Of a stretch of DNA of 36,621 bases, positions 9,787-18,658 are shown one piece after another. The translations under genes and the position numbers were made by a program. Below the pieces are notes generated by a model, which ran no database searches, had not been told where the DNA came from, and worked only from the letters and a program-made list of their open reading frames with translations. The DNA comes from Candidatus Roizmanbacteria bacterium RIFCSPHIGHO2_02_FULL_37_13b (GTDB lineage Bacteria; Patescibacteriota; Microgenomatia; UBA1406; HO2-37-13b): positions 1-36,621 of the forward strand of contig MFZK01000010.1 in NCBI GenBank assembly GCA_001789395.1. Reading direction: 5' to 3'. Each line of letters starts with the position of its first letter. The first letter of the stretch is position 1.

Positions 9787-10800
9787 ATGGAAAAAAAAGA
9801 TCAACTGATAAAGCGACTTGATTCTATTTTGAATAAATTCAATCTTATAAAGAAAAAAGAAGAACTAAACTCGCTTGAAAAATTGACATATGAGCAAAAT
9901 TTTTGGGTTGATCATCAGAATTCAGCATCTATTCTGAAACAGATTTCGACAATAAAAAAACAAATCGACGATCTTGAATTTATGCAATTGCTTCTTATGG
10001 ATAGCAAATTTGATGATCTGGAAAAGATGATTGAGGGCTATGAAATTAGTATGTTTTTAAGTGGAAAGTATGATATTGGTCCCGCTATATTAGCAATTCA
10101 TGCGGGACAAGGAGGAACTGAGGCGATGGATTGGACAAGCATGCTTTATCGCATGTACACACGTTATTTTGAAAAAGTTAACTTTAAATATTCGATTGTG
10201 GATAAAGTCTTAGGAGAGGAAGCGGGTATAAAAAGTGTGACGATGAATGTCGAGGGTGATTTTGCCTACGGATATTTGAAATGTGAGTCAGGAGTTCATC
10301 GGCTGGTAAGACAATCTCCTTTTAATGCTAATAATTTAAGACAAACTTCTTTTGCTTTAGTCGAAGTATTGCCCGTTCTTCAAGAGCATGATATAGCTAT
10401 AAAGGAAGATGAGATAGAATGGCAATTTTTTAGATCTGGTGGTAAAGGTGGGCAAAATGTTAATAAAGTATCGACTGCAGTCAGGCTTAAACACAAACCA
10501 ACAGCAATTGTCGTATCTTGTCAGCAGGAAAGACGACAAGAACAGAATCGAGAGACCGCCTTGAAGATTTTACGGGGTAAGCTTTGGGCATTGGAAGAAG
10601 AGAAAAGAAGCAAGCAGATCGACTCTTTGAAAACTGCCAAGATGGCCTCTTGGGGGATGCAGATTCGTTCCTATGTATTACATCCGTATAAATTGGTTAA
10701 AGATCTCCGTACCGGACATGAAGAGACAAATGCTGAAGGAGTTTTGGATGGAGGAATAGCTAAGTTCATCGAAGCATATTTGAAACATAGTAACAAATAG
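9787..10800 (+). CDS. prfB: Peptide chain release factor 2
   Basis: [29 protein letters not shown] (SPF), [20 protein letters not shown] (GGQ), [14 protein letters not shown]; single uninterrupted frame. Confidence 0.95.
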   Translation: MEKKDQLIKRLDSILNKFNLIKKKEELNSLEKLTYEQNFWVDHQNSASILKQISTIKKQIDDLEFMQLLLMDSKFDDLEKMIEGYEISMFLSGKYDIGPAILAIHAGQGGTEAMDWTSMLYRMYTRYFEKVNFKYSIVDKVLGEEAGIKSVTMNVEGDFAYGYLKCESGVHRLVRQSPFNANNLRQTSFALVEVLPVLQEHDIAIKEDEIEWQFFRSGGKGGQNVNKVSTAVRLKHKPTAIVVSCQQERRQEQNRETALKILRGKLWALEEEKRSKQIDSLKTAKMASWGMQIRSYVLHPYKLVKDLRTGHEETNAEGVLDGGIAKFIEAYLKHSNK

Positions 10801-10827
10801 GAATATATTCTATGGGTTTTTCTGCTC

Positions 10828-10856
10828 TTGACTAAATGAGTATTTAGTGTTAAATT
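10828..10856 (+). promoter_or_regulatory. Sigma70-type promoter: TTGACT - 17 bp - TAAATT
   Basis: TTGACT 10828-10833, spacer 10834-10850, TAAATT 10851-10856. Confidence 0.55.
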
Positions 10857-10877
10857 ATTGAGAAATTAAATATAAGT

Positions 10878-10939
10878 TGAAAGTGGCCGATATAGTTTCA
10901 CTTTCATCCTGATTCCGACGATACCGTCGGAAGAAGGAT
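10878..10939 (+). promoter_or_regulatory. Structured 5'UTR: two adjacent hairpins just upstream of a LytR_C gene
   Basis: Hairpin A TGAAAGTG(10878-10885)/CACTTTCA(10899-10906); hairpin B ATCCT-GA-TTCCGACG-ATAC-CGTCGGAA-GA-AGGAT (10906-10939). ATG at 10951. Confidence 0.6.
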
Positions 10940-10950
10940 CTTGAATAAAT

Positions 10951-11541
10951 ATGGAAAACAGATCTTTATTATCTTCTAAGCGTAAGCCGATACTATTATT
11001 AATAGTACTTATTTTAATTCTAGGGGGAGGTTTTTTTATTTTTAGAAATTTTACTAATAAATCTAAGATTGAAGAAGCGCAAATCACTCCAACCGAAAGT
11101 TTTTCTATTGACGAAACTGTCGTGGAGGAAGTATCTGAACCAACTCTTGAGCCATCTAGTGAGCCAACTTCTTCATTAACTAAAGTAACGCCAACAAAAG
11201 CAAGCGTGACTAAAGTTCCAAGTCCTACCCAAAAAATCTCTGTCACCAAAGCCCAAGGGGTATTGACGATTTCCGTCTTAAATGGAAGCGGAATAAAAGG
11301 AGAAGCATCAAAAGCAGCTGATCTATTGCGCGGTAAAGGCTTTGACATTGGGTCTGTCGGAAATGCAGATAATTACGATTATGAAGAAACGATTGTTAAA
11401 TTGAAAAAAGACAAGATGGATTCCAAACAATCGATAATTGATGCTTTAAAAGGTACTTATGTTGTAAGTAGTACTGTAGCTGAGCTAGACGCGGGAGCAT
11501 CTTCTGATGGTGAGGTGATTATCGGTAAAAAGACGATATAA
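10951..11541 (+). CDS. Membrane-anchored LytR_C domain protein
   Basis: N-terminal TM KPILLLIVLILILGGGFFIF, S/T/P-rich linker, VLTISVLNGSGIKGEASKAADLLRGKGFDIGSVGNAD (LytR_C). Confidence 0.8.
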   Translation: MENRSLLSSKRKPILLLIVLILILGGGFFIFRNFTNKSKIEEAQITPTESFSIDETVVEEVSEPTLEPSSEPTSSLTKVTPTKASVTKVPSPTQKISVTKAQGVLTISVLNGSGIKGEASKAADLLRGKGFDIGSVGNADNYDYEETIVKLKKDKMDSKQSIIDALKGTYVVSSTVAELDAGASSDGEVIIGKKTI

Positions 11542-11643
11542 ACAGCTCTTACAGCAGTTTGAATCAGTATTCGATTGTCCTTTAAACTCCTTTTTTTTAA
11601 TCCTAAATAAGGTAAAATTAATGATTGATAATTTATTGTCCTT

Positions 11644-12597
11644 ATGTTTGACAGCGAAACTTTTATAAAAGATAGCATTACCCAACTTAAAGACAAAATA
11701 AAAGGCAAGGCGATAATGGGAGTATCCGGTGGAGTTGATTCGACGACGGCTGCCATTCTTGTGAATCAAGCAATCGGTGATAATCTTTTTTGCGTTTTAG
11801 TTGATACAGGTTTTCTTCGTAAAGGCGAGGTAGAGAAGAATCACCAGATGTTTAAAAAAATTGGCCTAAATGTTTTATCAGTTGATGCCAAAGAACGTTT
11901 TTATAAAAAGCTTGAAAAAATTATCGATCCCGAGGAAAAAAGAAAAATCATTGGTGAACTTTTTATAAGGGTATTTGAAGAGATCGCAAAAGAGAAAAAA
12001 GCTAAATATTTTATTCAAGGGACAATTGCTCCGGATTGGATTGAATCAGGTGGAGGGCTTCGTGATACTATAAAATCACATCATAACGTCGGTGGATTGC
12101 CTAAAGATATCAATTTTGAAATTGTTGAACCACTCCGCGATATCTATAAAGATGAAGTTCGGCAAGTCGGTAAGACTTTGGGATTGCCCGAGGAGATTCA
12201 TCAAAAACAGCCTTTTCCGGGACCGGGGCTAGCAGTAAGGATCTTGGGTGAAGCGACGGTAAGGAGGGCAGAAGTCGTTAGAGAGGCCTGTCATATCGTT
12301 GAAACGGAAATTGAAGAAGCGGTCAAAAAAAAGGAACTTGAGAAGCCATGGCAGTATTTTGCAGTATTGCTTCCCTTAAAGGCAGTTGGAGTCCATGGCG
12401 ATCTACGGGCTTATAAGAACATTGTAGTAGTTCGTGCTGTGACAAGTATTGATGGCATGAGTGCATCATATTCCAAAATTCCTGATACCGTTCTGGAACG
12501 AATATCAATTCAAATAACTAATAAATTAAAAAATCATGTTGCCCGGGTTTTGTATGATATAACCAATAAACCGCCGGGCACGATAGAGTATGAATAA
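11644..12597 (+). CDS. guaAB: GMP synthase subunit B (ATP-pyrophosphatase + dimerization domain), archaeal-type split
   Basis: MGVSGGVDSTTAAIL, FIQGTIAPDWIES, SHHNVGGLP, QPFPGPGLAVRILGE, C-term YDITNKPPGTIEYE; no GATase domain in this ORF. Confidence 0.92.
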   Translation: MFDSETFIKDSITQLKDKIKGKAIMGVSGGVDSTTAAILVNQAIGDNLFCVLVDTGFLRKGEVEKNHQMFKKIGLNVLSVDAKERFYKKLEKIIDPEEKRKIIGELFIRVFEEIAKEKKAKYFIQGTIAPDWIESGGGLRDTIKSHHNVGGLPKDINFEIVEPLRDIYKDEVRQVGKTLGLPEEIHQKQPFPGPGLAVRILGEATVRRAEVVREACHIVETEIEEAVKKKELEKPWQYFAVLLPLKAVGVHGDLRAYKNIVVVRAVTSIDGMSASYSKIPDTVLERISIQITNKLKNHVARVLYDITNKPPGTIEYE

Positions 12598-13156
12598 AAA
12601 AAAGGTCTATGTGGTTGACAATGGAGGTCAATGGACTCATCGAATTTGGCGGGTGCTTCGCGAACTTGATTGTGAGACCAAAATAATTCTAAATACAACC
12701 TCACTTTCAGAAATTGATGCCCAGGGTTTGATATTAAGTGGCGGTGCTGCCAGAATCGAATGGGAATCAATAAAATTAGGACAATGTACTGATTACCTTG
12801 ACAATTTCAAAGGTCCGATAATGGGTGTTTGTCTGGGCCACCAGATCATGGCGGTGCATTTTGGTGGGAAGGCCGGACCCGCTTCAGTTGCCGAGTATGG
12901 ATTGGCAACGCTTGAGGTTTTAGAAGAAGATACGTTATTTAAAGGGTTACCAAAAAGTTTTGATGTTTGGCAGTCGCATAACGATGAAGTTAAAGAAGCC
13001 CCGGGTTTTGAAATTTTGGCGCGATCTGAAAAGTGTCCGATCCAAGCAATGCGTCATAAAACCAAACCTCTTTTTGGTGTCCAATTTCATCCCGAAGTCA
13101 CAAATACAGAATACGGAGAACAAATCTATGCTAATTTTCTTTCGACAATATCCTAA
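12590..13156 (+). CDS. guaAA: GMP synthase subunit A (class I glutamine amidotransferase), archaeal-type split
   Basis: VDNGGQWTHRIWRVLREL, GVCLGHQIMAVHFGG (nucleophile Cys), GVQFHPEV; 8-nt overlap with upstream PPase ORF. Confidence 0.92.
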   Translation: MNKKKVYVVDNGGQWTHRIWRVLRELDCETKIILNTTSLSEIDAQGLILSGGAARIEWESIKLGQCTDYLDNFKGPIMGVCLGHQIMAVHFGGKAGPASVAEYGLATLEVLEEDTLFKGLPKSFDVWQSHNDEVKEAPGFEILARSEKCPIQAMRHKTKPLFGVQFHPEVTNTEYGEQIYANFLSTIS

Positions 13157-13161
13157 AAGTT

Positions 13162-13419
13162 TTATTCAAATTCTTTTAAGAATTTAGCAAGTGGTTGATG
13201 AAATTTGCTGTGATAGGTGTATATCAAAGCGATAAAAGACAGGAACGTTAACACTAAGACTATTATTTGTGCCGGATAATTATCTCTCAAAAACATCTCG
13301 TAAATAATATTTGCAGATATATTAATTAGAAGACCGATAACTAGAGCAAGAATGAAAATGACATACCCATGAGTATTATCCTCAGATCTATAATTTTTAT
13401 TTTTTATCTGAATTGCCAT
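13162..13419 (-). CDS. Small two-TM membrane protein
   Basis: Two hydrophobic stretches (YVIFILALVIGLLINISANIIY; IIVLVLTFLSFIALIYTY). Confidence 0.5.
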   Translation of the reverse strand: MAIQIKNKNYRSEDNTHGYVIFILALVIGLLINISANIIYEMFLRDNYPAQIIVLVLTFLSFIALIYTYHSKFHQPLAKFLKEFE

Positions 13420-13456
13420 ATATAAAAATTATAACAAAAAATTATTATCTAACTCT

Positions 13457-13603
13457 TCATACAGCTTTCATCCATTTATGGGTATAGATCTCAGGCTTTT
13501 CTGTCTCAATTGCCTCCAATATTTTTTTAGCAACATGTATGGCGGTATCAGCGGGTGGAAGACTGCTATCACTGTCGGTAGGATATTCTTTTCGTTCCCC
13601 CAT
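13457..13603 (-). CDS. Small ORF, 48 aa
   Basis: ATG 13603 to TGA 13457: MGERKEYPTDSDSSLPPADTAIHVAKKILEAIETEKPEIYTHKWMKAV; not in the ORF track (too short). Confidence 0.3.
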   Translation of the reverse strand: MGERKEYPTDSDSSLPPADTAIHVAKKILEAIETEKPEIYTHKWMKAV

Positions 13604-13785
13604 TATATTTTATTAGAGTAACCTTTTGCATAGCGATTAGAGTTACAATGAGATTTAACTCTATGAGTTGATGAAAGCGGTCGATATTTAATTTTTCAAC
13701 CATTAGACAAAAAAAAATATACACCGGACTTGACAAAAAATCATAAAAAGAATTAAACTTATTTTATAAGATAATCAAGACTCTT

Positions 13786-14538
13786 ATGGGTAAGATTTCG
13801 TTAGGTTTAAGACACATAGAACTTATAATAGCAATAGCTATTATGGGGATCTTATTGGTTATAGGATTTGCTATTTTATTCTTAAATAAATCGACACGGA
13901 CTTATACTTCATATAAAACCCGGGCGAATGAATTTACAAATGATAATCAAAACGGAATTATCATCCAAAGATCTACTATTGCCAGATCAGCAATTGTAAT
14001 AGAAGATGAAGATGGTTCCTTTAGGGTTGCTATGTCCGGTTGGAATGGGGATGAAACATGCTGGATACCAATTCATCCACCAGGTGAAACTAACATCTTT
14101 TTACAAGAACTTGATCGAATGGAAAAATCTAAGACAATCGTTATTGAGGAGAATCTCAATGGTATAATTTCTGCTTTTCCCGCAACTTATTCTCAAGAGA
14201 GTAACGGGTTTATTGCACAAAATAAAACAATTATAGAAAATACCGGTATTCGAATACAAACGCCTGTAAGGACAACGAGTACAGCAGTGATTGCCAGAGA
14301 TAACAATCAACAAACATACCAATCTACTTCTGTCCAATTTGATCAATCTACAGACGGTTGGGTTGAACAATCAGAGAATTCGTTATCTTCATTAGTTGAG
14401 ACGGGACAATTATCTGAACCAATTTTATTTCAGTTTACAGCTGATGGAAAAGCGATGGTCGAGCAGGTAGGTTGGAATAAAGATAGTGCAGTTTGGGTAC
14501 CAACAAATATTATACAAACACCTCTAGAATTTAGATAA
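13786..14538 (+). CDS. Prepilin-like N-terminus with extracellular beta-rich domain
   Basis: KISLG|LRHIELIIAIAIMGILLVIGFAILF: class III prepilin/pseudopilin-like segment with Glu at +5; no homology for the remainder. Confidence 0.5.
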   Translation: MGKISLGLRHIELIIAIAIMGILLVIGFAILFLNKSTRTYTSYKTRANEFTNDNQNGIIIQRSTIARSAIVIEDEDGSFRVAMSGWNGDETCWIPIHPPGETNIFLQELDRMEKSKTIVIEENLNGIISAFPATYSQESNGFIAQNKTIIENTGIRIQTPVRTTSTAVIARDNNQQTYQSTSVQFDQSTDGWVEQSENSLSSLVETGQLSEPILFQFTADGKAMVEQVGWNKDSAVWVPTNIIQTPLEFR

Positions 14539-14556
14539 GACGCGGTTTGTCTAATA

Positions 14557-14721
14557 TTAATCTGAGAAGAGTAATAATTTTTTGTATTCAGATTTTTTGA
14601 TTGTTTTTTTATCCTTAGTCTTTTTACCTAGCTTTTGATTAATGCCGTCGTAGAATTCGAACTTCTTATGTCTATTTGGTTTAATGTGAAAACAAATAGC
14701 TTGGGATAATTTATAGCCCAT
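14557..14721 (-). CDS. Small basic protein, 54 aa
   Basis: ATG 14721 to TAA 14557: MGYKLSQAICFHIKPNRHKKFEFYDGINQKLGKKTKDKKTIKKSEYKKLLLFSD. Confidence 0.35.
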   Translation of the reverse strand: MGYKLSQAICFHIKPNRHKKFEFYDGINQKLGKKTKDKKTIKKSEYKKLLLFSD

Positions 14722-14753
14722 TTTGTTAAGAAAGACTGTAAAATATTGTACAA

Positions 14754-16055
14754 ATGGAATTTATTGTTATTTTAATACTCATAATCTTTAATGGTATTTT
14801 CTCAATGGCTGAAATAGCTATCATATCTTCACGAAAAAGCAAATTAAAGCAAATGATTAAAGAAGGTAATAAAAATGCAGAGGCCGCATATCTCTTATCA
14901 GAACAACCTAGCTACTTTTTTTCAACAGTACAAATAGGAATTACCGCCATAGGAATAATTACCGGCGCTATTGGAAATGGGCAGGTAGTAGCTAAACTCT
15001 CACTCTTATTACAACCGCTTCCCTTTATTGGGGTATTTCATTATGAAATCGCTCTTTTATCAGTAATAGTAGTTATAACCTATTTAATATTGATTATAGG
15101 TGAGTTGGTACCGAAACGAATTGCTGTCAATAATCCGGAAAAAATTGCGTCATTACTTGCTCCGCTTATGAGTACGCTGATGCAAATTTCGCTGCCTCTG
15201 GTGAAATTATTAAGTAAATCTACAGAAATAGTTTTTAAGTTATTACACATTGGGCCCAGGAATGAACCACCGATAACAGAGGACGAGATCCGGGCTCTTA
15301 TTCGACAAGGCACTGATATGGGAATATTTAATAGAACTGAGAAGCAGTTAGTTGAACGAGCTCTTCAGTTGGATGACCTTAAGGTATCGGCTTTGATGAT
15401 ACCGAGAAACAAAATTAAGTTTTTTGACATGACTAATATATCTCATAATCCTCGAAAATATCTTAAGAATTATCGTTATTCGCGAGTTATATTTGCGCGT
15501 GGTGTTATTGATAAAATTGAGGGGATTGTTCAAATTAAAGACCTGCTTCAGTCTTATTTAGATGACAATGATTTTGACATTAAAAAAATATTAACTAAAC
15601 CGTTGGTTGTCCCCGAGCATACCAGAGCCCTCAAACTTTTAGAGCTGTTTCGTCATTCTCCGACACATATTGCAATTGTTTTAGATGAATTTGGAAATGT
15701 GCAAGGATTAATTACTCTTAATGACATTTTTGAGTCACTTGTCGGTGATATTAAGACTCAAAGTTCATATGATGATACAAGCGTTGTTAAGAATAATGAT
15801 GGGTCGCTATATCTAAATGGAATGCTTCCTATTGGGGAAGTAAAAAAACTATTGAGTATTGATATTCTTCCGAAAGAAGGAACGGGTTTATACCATACAT
15901 TAGGAGGATTTGTTATTACTTATCTTGATAAGATACCCCGAAAAGGTACAAAATTTAGTTGGAAACACTTTGATTTTAAGATAATCGATATGGATGACAA
16001 TAGAGTAGATAAAGTACTTGTAAAAGAAAATAAAATAGAAAATTCATCAAAATAG
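14754..16055 (+). CDS. Hemolysin/CorC family (DUF21/CNNM + CBS + CorC_HlyC domain)
   Basis: MAEIAIISSRKSKLKQMIKEGNKNAEAA...PPITEDEIRALIRQGTDMGIF...VSALMIPR...HIAIVLDEFGNVQGLITLNDIFESLVGDI. Confidence 0.93.
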   Translation: MEFIVILILIIFNGIFSMAEIAIISSRKSKLKQMIKEGNKNAEAAYLLSEQPSYFFSTVQIGITAIGIITGAIGNGQVVAKLSLLLQPLPFIGVFHYEIALLSVIVVITYLILIIGELVPKRIAVNNPEKIASLLAPLMSTLMQISLPLVKLLSKSTEIVFKLLHIGPRNEPPITEDEIRALIRQGTDMGIFNRTEKQLVERALQLDDLKVSALMIPRNKIKFFDMTNISHNPRKYLKNYRYSRVIFARGVIDKIEGIVQIKDLLQSYLDDNDFDIKKILTKPLVVPEHTRALKLLELFRHSPTHIAIVLDEFGNVQGLITLNDIFESLVGDIKTQSSYDDTSVVKNNDGSLYLNGMLPIGEVKKLLSIDILPKEGTGLYHTLGGFVITYLDKIPRKGTKFSWKHFDFKIIDMDDNRVDKVLVKENKIENSSK

Positions 16056-16088
16056 TTGAGATGTCGAAAAAAACTTACGTTAAAGGTA

Positions 16089-17207
16089 TCATGCAATTAA
16101 TTGTTTCTCTACATGAGTTAATAATTTTTTAATTCCAAAGTCGGTAGTCACGGAGATGTATTGTGGTGAATAGGGAGCATAGATATCGTTAATTTTTTTT
16201 AATAACGCCTCTCCATCACCTGAAAAGGCATCAATTTTATTGAAAACATAGGTTATCTTTTTGGTATGAACTCTAAGTTCTTTTAAGATTTTGTTGACGA
16301 CATGTATTTTTTGATCCATATCCGGGTCTTTAATATCAATTACGTGTAAAATAAGATCAGCATTGATCGACTCAAGCAGCGTTGATTTAAATGATTCAAT
16401 AAGCGTTGCCGGTAAATCTTTAATAAAGCCAATGGTATCACTGATGGTCACTTCTTTTTTTAACGTTTTAAGATATAGTTTGCCGGTTATACTATCTAAA
16501 GTCACGAATAGGGCATTTTCAACTGTTTTTTTTCGTTTTGTTAAGTAATTAAATAAAGAGGTTTTACCGGCGTTGGTATAGCCTACGATGGAAATACTTT
16601 GAATATTATTAGATTTTCTTCTATCAATTTGCAGCTGATGTTGATTTGATAATTTTATTAATTCGTCTTTTTTAATCTTTATTTGATTTCGCCAATGACG
16701 TTTCATAAGTTCAATATTAGTTTCGCCGAGTCCTTTTGTTCCAATACCACCTGATTGGCGGGAAAAATATGTCAGGCCAAGACCATAAATTCTTGGTCCC
16801 ATATGATACATCCGGGATAGTTCAATCTGCAGTTTAGCTTCTGCCGTGCGGGCATGTTTCTCAAAAATATTTAATATAAGATCTATCCGGTCCCAGACTT
16901 TAATCTTGGGATTATCCTTCCATAAATACTTAGTGAGGTTAAATAAAACAGTCGGATTAACAATAGCGTTAATAACGACAATGTCAATTTTTTGTTTTCC
17001 GACGATGTCTACCAACTCCGCTACTTTACCCGAACCTATAAAAGTAGCCTTATCGGGACGCGTTCGATGTTGGATAATGTCGACAATATCAATTCCATGA
17101 TATGTCGAGACGAGTGATTTTAATTCTTCAAGATTTCCGGCTGCGACATCTCTTTTTTGAAACGGGTTGATTACATCGACGATGACAACTCTATTTATTT
17201 TTGACAT
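16089..17207 (-). CDS. hflX: GTPase HflX
   Basis: LQIELSRMYHMGPRIYGLGLTYFSRQSGGIGTKGLGETNIE and G1 motif GYTNAGKTSLFNYL, SDTIGFIKDLP. Confidence 0.93.
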   Translation of the reverse strand: MSKINRVVIVDVINPFQKRDVAAGNLEELKSLVSTYHGIDIVDIIQHRTRPDKATFIGSGKVAELVDIVGKQKIDIVVINAIVNPTVLFNLTKYLWKDNPKIKVWDRIDLILNIFEKHARTAEAKLQIELSRMYHMGPRIYGLGLTYFSRQSGGIGTKGLGETNIELMKRHWRNQIKIKKDELIKLSNQHQLQIDRRKSNNIQSISIVGYTNAGKTSLFNYLTKRKKTVENALFVTLDSITGKLYLKTLKKEVTISDTIGFIKDLPATLIESFKSTLLESINADLILHVIDIKDPDMDQKIHVVNKILKELRVHTKKITYVFNKIDAFSGDGEALLKKINDIYAPYSPQYISVTTDFGIKKLLTHVEKQLIA

Positions 17208-17217
17208 TGGATAAAAA

Positions 17218-17223
17218 ATTATA
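17218..17223 (-). promoter_or_regulatory. Candidate -10 TATAAT for hflX
   Basis: attata on plus strand; 10 nt before hflX ATG. Confidence 0.4.
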
Positions 17224-17276
17224 CTACTTAAAAACCTTCGTAGTTGGAAAATTATAAACTTTATATAAGGAAATTA

Positions 17277-18337
17277 TTATTCAGCAAGCGTGGCATGTTT
17301 CATACTCAGTTCATCAATAAATGTCAAATTGCTCGACAGATTATTTAAAAGGAAAGCCGCTTCCCGATGATCAAAACGTGGATCGGGATTATGTTCGTCC
17401 ATCCGTGAAGCCGAATGAAGAATTGTCCCAAAAACTACTGCAGCTTTAAGCATTGCAGATCTTTCATTAATATCACTCAAATAATCAGGAATATCGCGTT
17501 CTTGAGTCATTAATTGTCCTAAAAAATCTCTTTGTATAGCCAAATTAGGACAACTTCGATAAAAATCACAGCCTCGTCTGAGTTTTTTGGATGATCTGGG
17601 AAAAACATATTGGTTGGAGCTTGGTCGTTATGGACCAACCACTCATCATCAGAGTTTTCATATCTTGAGATTAAAGGTCTTAATCCCTCTTCTGTTGAAC
17701 CTATAATCAATTGTAAAGTGTCTCGATTTAAACATTGACTAAGAACTTCAGAATATTCGTCAGTCATTACAATAGAACATACTCTTGCCCATTGTTGCCA
17801 AAATGAACCCTCCGATGCGTTCATGGGATTATCTCTTTTTAAGCATGTTGTATCTCTATCTTTCGGTATTCTTGTTCTTAAAACGTTTAAAATTGCTTTT
17901 GCTGCTAAAGCTCCATATCCATTTGGTTCCATTGCAGCAACCATCCCTTTATCAGGAAATAACATTCCTTCTGCTATATCTAGACTTCTAAAACTGGCTA
18001 TTCCCATATCTTGGTCAGGTATTTCTGCATAAGGAGTTACTACCTCTACACAAGGTAATCCTAAGGATCTTACCAATGCAGTCCTTTGAGCTTCCATCTC
18101 TAGTTGTCTTTTTGATCCATTCGATGCTAACTTAAAAAAACTTCTATTAGGATGAGATGGATCCCCCATATAGGTCAAACCATATAAATAACGTGCTAGA
18201 GGAGAAAAACCGGCTATGTTAAAAAGATGAATATCTTCAGCAGATACTCTTAAAGTCGTTGTAATTCTACCCATCAGGTCAGGAGCAAGTAGTTCAGGGT
18301 GTTGTTGACTAGTTGTTTCTTTTACAGGATCAATCAT
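17277..18337 (-). pseudogene. Kinase-like/aminoglycoside-phosphotransferase-like protein, disrupted by frameshift near 17555-17570
   Basis: ORF 17519-18337 carries WLVHNDQAPTNMFF (HxDxxxxN catalytic-loop-like) and ends prematurely; ORF 17277-17543 continues in the -1 frame with DFYRSCPNLAIQRDFLGQLMTQ. Confidence 0.6.
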
Positions 18338-18495
18338 ATCTTTTTTGGTTGTCTATGTGTATAGCCCTTGAGGTATAAATTATATAGTTCTTGTTCTTTC
18401 TTACTTTGAAGTAGAGGTGGGATAACGCCTTTTTTTATACAGTTTTCTTGTAAATATTTCCGGAAATTTTCAATTGAAAAAGGTTGATTATACAT
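18334..18495 (-). CDS. Small ORF, 53 aa, translationally coupled to kinase-like gene
   Basis: MYNQPFSIENFRKYLQENCIKKGVIPPLLQSKKEQELYNLYLKGYTHRQPKKI; stop overlaps the downstream ATG (ATGA). Confidence 0.5.
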   Translation of the reverse strand: MYNQPFSIENFRKYLQENCIKKGVIPPLLQSKKEQELYNLYLKGYTHRQPKKI

Positions 18496-18658
18496 TGATA
18501 GACAGTATATCAAAGATAGTTTTTTGAGTTGTGAATTGATGTGCTAACCCAAAGAATCCCGATGAGGTCTGTTTTTTTTCCGAAAGTCTACGTTGGTTGT
18601 CTGCCTATCAGGAGTTTTAACGTATGAGTTAAGAAGTTGGAGCTCTTTACTAAGTAAA

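Noticed and set aside
9787-9870. Programmed +1 frameshift typical of many prfB genes
   Set aside because: prfB reads as one continuous frame from ATG 9787; no upstream partial frame with an in-frame TGA.
10866-11348. 160-aa minus-strand ORF
   Set aside because: Antisense to the LytR_C gene 10951-11541, low-complexity-derived and without promoter or family features.
11457-11769. Two overlapping minus-strand ORFs (99 and 94 aa)
   Set aside because: Antisense across the end of the LytR_C gene and the start of the GMP synthase PPase gene; composition unlike the real proteins here.
12323-12770. Minus-strand ORFs over guaA genes
   Set aside because: Antisense to well-supported GMP synthase subunits.
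13457-13603. Small ORF as a short-chain dehydrogenase C-terminal remnant
   Set aside because: Only a vague resemblance (ADTAIHVAKKILEAIETEKPEIYTHKWM); too short to assign.
17555-17570. Programmed -1 ribosomal frameshift at ATTTTTA in the kinase-like gene
   Set aside because: A -1 slip would give EAVIFYRS and lose the expected Asp; the 10-bp repeat-loss model explains the sequence better, though it is not excluded.
17785-18032. Plus-strand ORFs 17785-17991 and 17823-18032
   Set aside because: Antisense to the kinase-like gene; hydrophobic chance ORFs.
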